Source of the DNA: Bradysia coprophila
Taxonomy: Eukaryota; Arthropoda; Insecta; Diptera; Sciaridae
Assembly (NCBI RefSeq): GCF_014529535.1
Contig: NC_050736.1
Location: forward strand, 372,001-436,000
DNA: 64,000 nucleotides
Direction: 5' to 3'
The notes under the pieces are model-generated. The model made no database searches. It was not told the DNA's origin and saw only the letters and a list, made by a program, of their open reading frames with translations. A program made the translations under genes and the position numbers. Of the stretch, positions 56,301-64,000 are shown one piece after another (position 1 is the first letter of the stretch; each line of letters opens with the position of its first letter).

Positions 56301-59300
56301 AACTATTTTGGTAGTGAGTCCACAAGACTCGTCTCAAGGCGCTCAAAAAAACAAAACAAAACAAAACAAAATTGGAGATCTTTGAAGGATCTTGAATTCT
56401 GAACACTCTGTGAGATTTTCAGCCAAAACGAATTTTTAAAGGATTTCATACAAAATGTTATAGCACAACTACTTACTATAAATATATTTCCCCATCATAA
56501 GGCCACTTAAAACTAATCCCTTGTGTTACATTACCGTTTTATAACGGTTCTACTATTATTTATTTTAATCGTCACACATTGTAGGCAATCCGACCTGGTT
56601 TCAAAATTAAGGTATTTGTAATGGATTGGAACGTCTAGACGCGTCTGCCATGCCGGACAAGTATAAAATTGAAAAATTTAGTTTGTCAGTCACTTCAATT
56701 TTTAAATTTCAGTCATCATTTAAGATGAATAACTTCATTTTGATTTTCTAGAATGTATGACGGCTCAGATATATGTACACTAGGTCTTTCCTACTAGGAC
56801 TATCAGTTAATGTGACAGACTATGGCCTTATGGGGACTGGTTCACACACAGTTCATTCTAACTTAATTCCTTCGGTTTTGCTTCTTTGCATGTAACAGAC
56901 CTACATTAATTGAGTCTACACTACATCCATAGCAAAAAAAAATGACTGTGAGTTACACGGTAATAATGTTAAATAAAATAAAGGTTAGATTATCAAAGTT
57001 GCGGTTGTTTCTTTGGTTTTACAGTATTCTTTCCTTTGTGATTTAAAAATTGAGCCCGACAAACGGAATTATTAAACCAAAAAGGAAGAAAAGGTGTTTT
57101 ATTATTCGTGTGTGACCACAATTCAATTGATTTTGAAAATTCTAATATTGAATTGCAACGTAAAAATAAGGTTTTTTAAGCTGATACAAACGACTCACAA
57201 AACATTCGTTTTGCTTGATAAGACACTAGGCAGAGATCGTTATTGTCATTAACATATAGTTAAGATCGATTATGTTGAATGATATAAATCTCCGGAATTT
57301 CGACCAAAAATGGGCTGATTTGGAGATATTTTTATCCATTATGACGAGTTAACTGAAAGGATATTTCTCTTCAATCTGTTTTGCTTCTACTAGTTTGTTT
57401 TACGACTAAAGCAGTCATTAAATAGAACACCAACGAAGAAAAAATCATGGAAAATAAAAAAATTTATGGTCCTATTTGAAAAAGAAATGATTTTACAACC
57501 TAAACACTGCCTTACAGTAACTAAAAGAAATTGCACCATTCCATATGTCTATGGTAAAATATTTTACAGATTTTTTTCTTTGAATCTAACATTTACAAGA
57601 AAAAAAGTTCAATTGTAAACAATCCTTTAGGGATTTTGTTGACTTGGTATGACTTCAATACGTTAAAAGATTATTTTTATCCCTGAACCAATCATGGAGA
57701 TCAATGAAAATAATGATATTTTCTGGCCAATTCAAATTGAATTCGAAGTCAATAATAGCACAAGAATTCATTTCCCTTATTTATCCCATCAAAGGTGGAA
57801 TCCATGTAACTTTCGGCGTGAACCTCGACACTTTGGTATGTACCTCGGAATATATGGTGGCTGAAGTTTTATATGATCTTCTCTACAATATCATATCATC
57901 AATCATCAAAATCACTTAGTTTTCACTAAAAAGTTTGGAGGAAATAGTCTATTTGTCGACAGTGTTAAAATTACTTTTCATTATGGAAAACCCAGAAGTG
58001 GAAGGACTCTTCAGAATGGGAGAAGAAAATCAGATTTTAAGCCAAATAGATGTGACGGAAGTAAAGTAGTGAACGATTTTTTTGGCCGTGAGATCACAAC
58101 TTCTTCGAAACCGGCCGTCTATTTCACACTTTTATTTAACTATAACTCTTCAATATATCAGCTATCCCATTTCAAAACTTACCGTTGCAAAAAGCATTTT
58201 TAATCCGTTTTGAGTTACTTAAATCCGGGCTGATTTTAAATAGCACAAATTTCGATGGAAATTTTGTTTATCGTTTTTGTTGTTTCAGCTCTTTTAAATC
58301 GAATAATCCTCAGTCTTAAAAAACCGTAAATTGTTTAAATTCATCCGAAGAAATTTTAAAAACATTTCCACTCTCAAATATATTTTTTATAAGAAAAACT
58401 TCACTTTATCGTTGTGATATTTTCCGATTCATGAAAATTTCAAACACTGAATTTAAAAAAAAAATCAATTTGTTCCAGTTACAAATCGTTCACTATATGT
58501 ACAGAACATATATTTGTTTTTATTTTTTAGTAATAATATAAACATAAATCACGATCAATTATTTACTCGCCACAGATGAAATATGGATAACCTCAACAAA
58601 CATAATCTTCATTACACACACGTTACTTGTACAGAAGATAAAAAAAACAACATCAATACACCAGTGCACACACGGAACGATCAATTTGTAAACATCTCAT
58701 CTCCTCAAGAGATTAGTATGAAGTGATTCAATTCGATGAAGAAAAGTTGTAACCTTACCTTGTGCCTACCTAAACGTAAAAAAATCATTTTTTTTCTTTC
58801 TTCTTTACCTTCTTCTATTTTTCTGCGGTTTCTTTCAACTTGTCCAGCAAAGACTCTCATTTTGTACTTTAAACGAGATGAAACAAAAATTATTGTAAAC
58901 TATATATTGGAGGAGAATTTAAGTGTTTTGCCTTCCCCCCTGTAAGACGCATTTGAGTATTTGAAGTGTGTTCGTTAAATTATGTAGGGGCGGGTATGGT
59001 TTTGTTTAAATTGTCGCTTTGTTTATGGTTTTTCATTCGATTGATGTTTGAACTTGATTGATGATACGGAATTTGTGATGGAAAATTTCATTCGAACAAT
59101 ACGATTTTTAGTTGTATCGTCGGAGCGGGGTGCTAACGGTATGCTTATTTTCTTAGTGGAATTGTGTATGTTATTACAACGCAACCAAAAATGTTCTTTG
59201 GGTATTAAATATTTGGAACGATTTTTATTTGATACTTTTATAACTGTAACATTAGCAGTAACAGTTATCGAATCTATTACTTGATTTGGTTGAAGTATTT

Positions 59301-59359
59301 TCATTCTCGTTAGACAGACATAAAATCTTTCAACTCTTTTGATTTACAATGAATGATTT

Positions 59360-59570
59360 ACACAAAGTTTGTTTAGCAAATGAAAGCCTAGATTTGTTAT
59401 TTTAGTATTTCATTCTTGTTGTGAGCCCGTGACTAACACAAATTTGGAAAATAAAAATCTATATTTTCATTTGTCCAACGAAATTCTAGTGGAATCAATT
59501 ACGAACCACAACAACTCCTGTGATAAGGAATCTTGTCAAATTTCACATTTCTCTCCTTGTAGCATGTATT
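59360..59570. repeat. Copy of the MITE-like repeat found in the Relish intron
   Basis: Shares tttagcaaatgaaagcctag-like, tttcattcttgtt, ggaatcaa.tac.aaccacaacaactc and aaatttcacatttctctc blocks with 27580-27755, in the same order. Confidence 0.6.
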
Positions 59571-59689
59571 TTGCTATGTAGCAAATACAGCTCTTTATTT
59601 TTTTTGTCGTCATTATCGATAACAGATCATAGTCGACAGCTGCCAAACATAGTACCGTTTTGTGTGAAATGCTTTTTTACAGTCTTTGT

Positions 59690-59765
59690 CAGTTGTGTGA
59701 CACACTGTCAAATTTCAGTACCCTATTTAGAGTACCACTCATTCTGGAAGTGCGTTGATGACATA
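59690..59765. repeat. Dispersed repeat piece (copies at 14990-15065 and 34370-34445)
   Basis: Contains gttgtgtgacacactgtcaa and taccctatttagagtaccac. The first block is shared with 34375-34400, the second with the reverse complement of 15025-15055. Confidence 0.6.
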
Positions 59766-62700
59766 TAAGCAATGAAGGGCATTGACAGTTTTCTGTTGAA
59801 AAACATGTTTGTTTTTCCGATACCAAATCAGCACAATGACGAACGGTGAGGGTATTTAATACTTCGTTCATCCACAATGCCTTAAAATGTCTTTTTTTAG
59901 ATATCCGTCATTATTCCTCTACACTTTATATTTTTAAGACTACTGCATTTCAGTCTCTTGGCTTTATTATCAATTAAGTGCTAATTTGGTATTTTTCAAT
60001 AATTTTACACAGATTACACAGGCGGCACGGCACGTATTTATAATAAATTAAATCTCCTTCATTCACTTTAGTTGCACTTTTTGTAATTTTTTTTTTCTTC
60101 ATAAATTATACGGATAGAAAGACTTATACAATATATTGTATACGTAATGTTAATATGGATGGTGGATGTGATTGCGAGTGCCAATATCTATGTAATTAAT
60201 AGTGCCGACAATTAGTCGCTTCGGTCATTATTTTTTTATTTTTTTTTATTTTTTTTTATTTATCTTCACATAGGACAATGATATACATATTCTTGCATTA
60301 AATGAACTTGATTGATGAATAAATTTTTTTTAAAGTTCAATGAGCTGATGTTTACTATAAGTTGCCGCATTGTTATTTATTTATGTATTTTGATATGATG
60401 CGTTGTTTGTCGGTTTCAGTTTTATGAAAATATATTTATATCGACAATTTTTGTACAAAAGGCAGTTTGATGTTTTATTGATAGGCAAGGGACTGTTTGC
60501 AGTAACATATCTTGTTGATAAATCAAAAATACGTTCACTGCTAAAGCACCTATTGTAATAGGCGTTTTACTAGACTTGACTGAACTCATTTGTGGATCTA
60601 AATAATTATTTTTGAGAATTTATTATTTTGCTATTTGTTCTGACTTGTCGAAGTGTAGATGCAAGAAAGAATGTTCTCTTCAACTCCTGATTAAAACATA
60701 TAAATCATTGCAATTTATGTTCTAAACATTGTTTACATTGCTAATTCATAAATAAAATGCTGAATAGACTTTCATCTTAAAAATCTAAATAATTAAAAAA
60801 TAATTGTTGGAGCGCCGAGAACTAATAAAGTGATTGGCATAATATTCCATAGTCATGCTGGTTTCCAGAGTGTTTTCTTCATTCGACTTCAAAAAGAGCT
60901 CGTCTTCATGTTAATTTGTTTACATAAAACATCTTTAAATAACAACAGTGCTACTAGAATCTCAGCTTTTTTACAGTGATATTCCGTTGGAATACAAAAG
61001 TAAAATGTTTTCCAGTGAGAAGCTACATCTAGTAAATAATTTTATATTTGTTTTATTTGAAAGTGAGGCTTATTGACTGATCTCTTGTTATGTGTGTTAT
61101 TTGTTGAGTAATTAAGTGTAATTTCATGTAATCATGTGTACCGAAAATAAGTCTAGACTCTGAAGAGTAAATGATCGACCGATTCATACGAAAAACAGGG
61201 ATATAGAGTAGATGTGGTGAGTAGCATAATCTGTTATCGACAAAGAAGACAAAAATAATCGTTAATTCCTAGGTAATTTCTCTTATATAGACAACATTGA
61301 ATTGTATGTTGGAACAAGTGAAGTAAAAGATTTTATATCAAAAACTTCTAAATACTCAGTCACTTAGCACAATTTTCATTTTTTAAATTGTCCGGTAATA
61401 TTGTGACGCCAATTTCATATCTCTACTATGTAAGCTGAGTAAATCTAAGCCTTCAATCGTTAGGACCCTCCTAGTTCCTTATGACACAAATTTAGCACTT
61501 GAAATGCTAGCGCAAGACAAATTGACCTCGACACTACTCAACTAAATTCCCTCTAACTTTAAATTTTGAATTCTATCAAAAGTGTCTTCCAGGGTACCAC
61601 TTCTGTAGCAGCGATAAAGTCAATGGCTTCACAGCCTTAAACTCTACCTCGATTCAATTTACTATATAGACTAGAGATCATATAGTTTCGAGTCGACTTT
61701 ACAGCACTAATTTAATGCACAATGTAGTGCACTGTCATCATACTAAATGTAATAAACCTTTCGGTATATAAATAGCCTTAAATTTCGATCAAAACAAAAC
61801 ACATCTCTCTTTAAAAGTATGCCGCATGTTGATATACATTCACGTATATATACACGAAGTACGAAAGCACAGCTCACAATAATAAAGAAAACGACCAAAA
61901 CATATTATAATCTCAGTTATCGTTTGTGTGTAAAGAATCTTAAAATCGAATCAAATCAAGAAAAAGAGGAAAAAAACGGGTCGCGAAAATAGGATGGTAA
62001 TACATCAGACTAAGCATTGAGACTGAGTGAGATAAAACACTTTATTTGTCGGTGCCTTTGCAAGCGGCATAGTTCAAAAGGAACTGTTGTTTACATAATA
62101 GTGGTCTTTGATAGGGAAAAACAATAGAGTGGCAGGATGAAAAGAAGCCGCCATGTAACAGCTGTACGAGTCGTTCTGTCTTTCTCTCAACAAAAAAAAA
62201 ATTGTTTATAAACGCTCCGGTGTGTAATGTGAATACGGCGCGAGTGCAGTTGTAATGCGTGAATTTCGTATAGTAATATACATACGTTCAATTTTATGCT
62301 GTTTTAGTTGTATGAGAACAGTGATATCCATTCACTCTTTTCGTCTATCATGGGTCCGATAGAACTAGTATATTATGGTTTCAAACCTATTATAAAAGGT
62401 GTACAATAAGAACCTTTTTTTGGAATGACACTAGAGACTTATAGATCTTTAACAATGGTTTTGTGTGGAGTACAAATAAAAAATACAAAAAAAAACGTTC
62501 TTGATATAGATCGGTTTCTTTGGTTTCAAATTGACTATTTCGAGCGGCAAACATCACTACAATTTTTGTATGAAATAAAATTTAGAAGATTGTATTGATT
62601 GTTGTTAGATTTAATATGCCGAATAAGTATAGAATTTCATCAAAAAAAAAAGATATGCTGCACAATTACAGAATAAATGTGTAATTTATACGAAACATGT

Positions 62701-64000
62701 GCACGTGGGAACATTTTCATTTTGCAGATTAGATTTGAAAGCTCCTACGTTCGAATATATGATTTCTTCTTCAATTTTCAGTCTAACAAATTATATGGAA
62801 CGAGAGAAGCGTTCAATTTTTGCTGAAGGCTTCGAAAAATCGGGAATTCTTAATCGGAAGACCACAAAATGAAATTATTCTGGACATCGTTGACAAAAAA
62901 TTAGCAAAATATGGTAAGTGATGAAGTAATAGATTTTGCATAATTCACTAGAAACACTAAGCAAAATCAAAGGAGGAACTACTCCGGAAATTCATATTAC
63001 AAAGCTTATTAGAAAAGTAAAAGTCATTGGTTCAGCTTGAGACTCAGCTCCATACAAAGCCACAAAGCACGGTACAGCCTTTTCAGAAATAGTTTCCTCC
63101 TCGCAAAAATCAAACAAATAATTTCAGGCAATCAGGACAAAATAGTCTGAAACTTTCTAGCAACTTTATGAGTGATCTCAAGGCTTTCACATAAGAATAG
63201 TTAAATGCAGAAAGGGCACGTGTCACATTAACGAATTATAAGAAAAGTAAAAATTTTCATTTTTCAAAATCATTTCGTTCTGATCAATAAACTCAAATAG
63301 TTATATTCAATGTAGACATAAGGAAATAGTTAAATATCGTTTTTCTTAAAATTCGCAAATGCGATAGGACATCTAGATATTCACATACGTACATACATTC
63401 TAATAAGTTTCTCCATGGATTAAATGCAGGTACAAACGACAGATCGAATACTGCATATCCTCAATGTTACATCAGTGAAGTCTGATTTTTATTACTATTT
63501 TTATCCCTTTCGTATAATTTAATGAAAAATCCAGAATTGAATTAAATTACGAATTAAACAGCCACAAAACATTAATGCCAGGAAATATATAAATATTATT
63601 GCGGTCATAAAATCTTTTGATTGATTTTGAAGTGCATTTCTTGTAAATATGTTATATGTATCAGTGCTTCAAACCATACCGGTATTTGATGATCGTATTT
63701 GAGAATTGGCTTTCAATGTAAGTTCCAATACCACTAGAACACTAGTGTCCTCAGGATCATTTTCATATCCGACCTTCATCATTACTTCCTACAATTTTAA
63801 TCGGTTCTAAATTTAATATTCAAATTAGAAAACAAAAGTTTTTTTTTGTGTAAAAGTTCACAGCTTCTAGTTTAAGGTTGTATAAAACTTCTTTCAAGGT
63901 CGTAATATTTTAACAGTATTAATCGTCAATGGGTTGTACCTGATGGTGAATATAGAGCCAGAGGTATTGGTTTAAGTTAACTCACAGTAAAATAACTTTG

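Larger units (their letters stand above)
52131..64000. other. Long AT-rich gene-free region
   Basis: No gene could be supported in almost 12 kb. It contains inverted repeats at 53321-53510 and 55790-55936, palindromes at 55983-56100 and 56124-56300, a repeat at 59360-59765, poly(A/T) tracts such as 60230-60262, and one possible exon at 62810-62913. It could be intergenic or the intron or UTR of a gene that extends beyond the window. Confidence 0.5.

Noticed and set aside
57704..57919. 71-codon hydrophobic ORF resembling a receptor fragment
   Set aside because: No recognisable motif, no neighbouring exons and weak start context; similarity was only an impression.

Overview
This is a eukaryotic (insect) window. 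Genes are split by short introns of about 40-70 nt, intergenic DNA is AT-rich, there are many palindromic MITE-like repeats, and one intact Ty3/gypsy-type LTR retrotransposon is present. The gene set (Relish-type NF-kB with Imd-type architecture, Notum, a ZAD-domain protein, an insect PLCXD-like secreted protein) points to a dipteran. A lower fly such as a fungus gnat is my guess; that is inference, not proven by the sequence.

Genes in order: VDAC/porin (+, 3701-4619); a secreted PI-PLC X-domain protein that has apparently lost its catalytic residues (-, 7148-9953, 7 exons); a multi-domain Myb/SANT-like protein built by exon duplication (-, 12822-14623); RAD51D (+, 16281-17418); a peroxisomal enoyl-CoA delta isomerase, ECI2 type (+, 18143-19105); a 5133-bp LTR retrotransposon (-, 19301-24433); Relish (-, 25810 to about 33032, 13 exons recognised, first exon uncertain); a ZAD-domain protein without zinc fingers (+, 35950-37461); an intronless flavin-reductase-like FMN-binding protein (+, 41824-42690); and Notum (-, 47043-49046). 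From about 49 kb to 64 kb I found no convincing gene, only repeats and AT-rich DNA.

The genes do not form one pathway. They cover mitochondrial transport, innate immunity, Wnt regulation, DNA repair and fatty-acid oxidation. All the exon models join in frame with GT-AG borders, which is the main support for them; none was checked against transcripts.

The most interesting items are: (1) the LTR element has identical LTRs, an A AAA AAC slippery heptamer directly before the gag stop, and a third ORF after integrase that looks like a second, degenerate retropepsin; (2) a 957-bp near-perfect hairpin lies inside a 3.2-kb Relish intron; (3) a 776-bp element has ~93-bp inverted ends around a ~52-bp minisatellite; (4) the PLCXD protein is a probable pseudoenzyme; (5) the Myb gene shows recent exon-plus-intron duplication, and a stray 69-bp copy of one exon lies 3.5 kb away; (6) several foldback elements have clear target-site duplications, including one of 10 bp.
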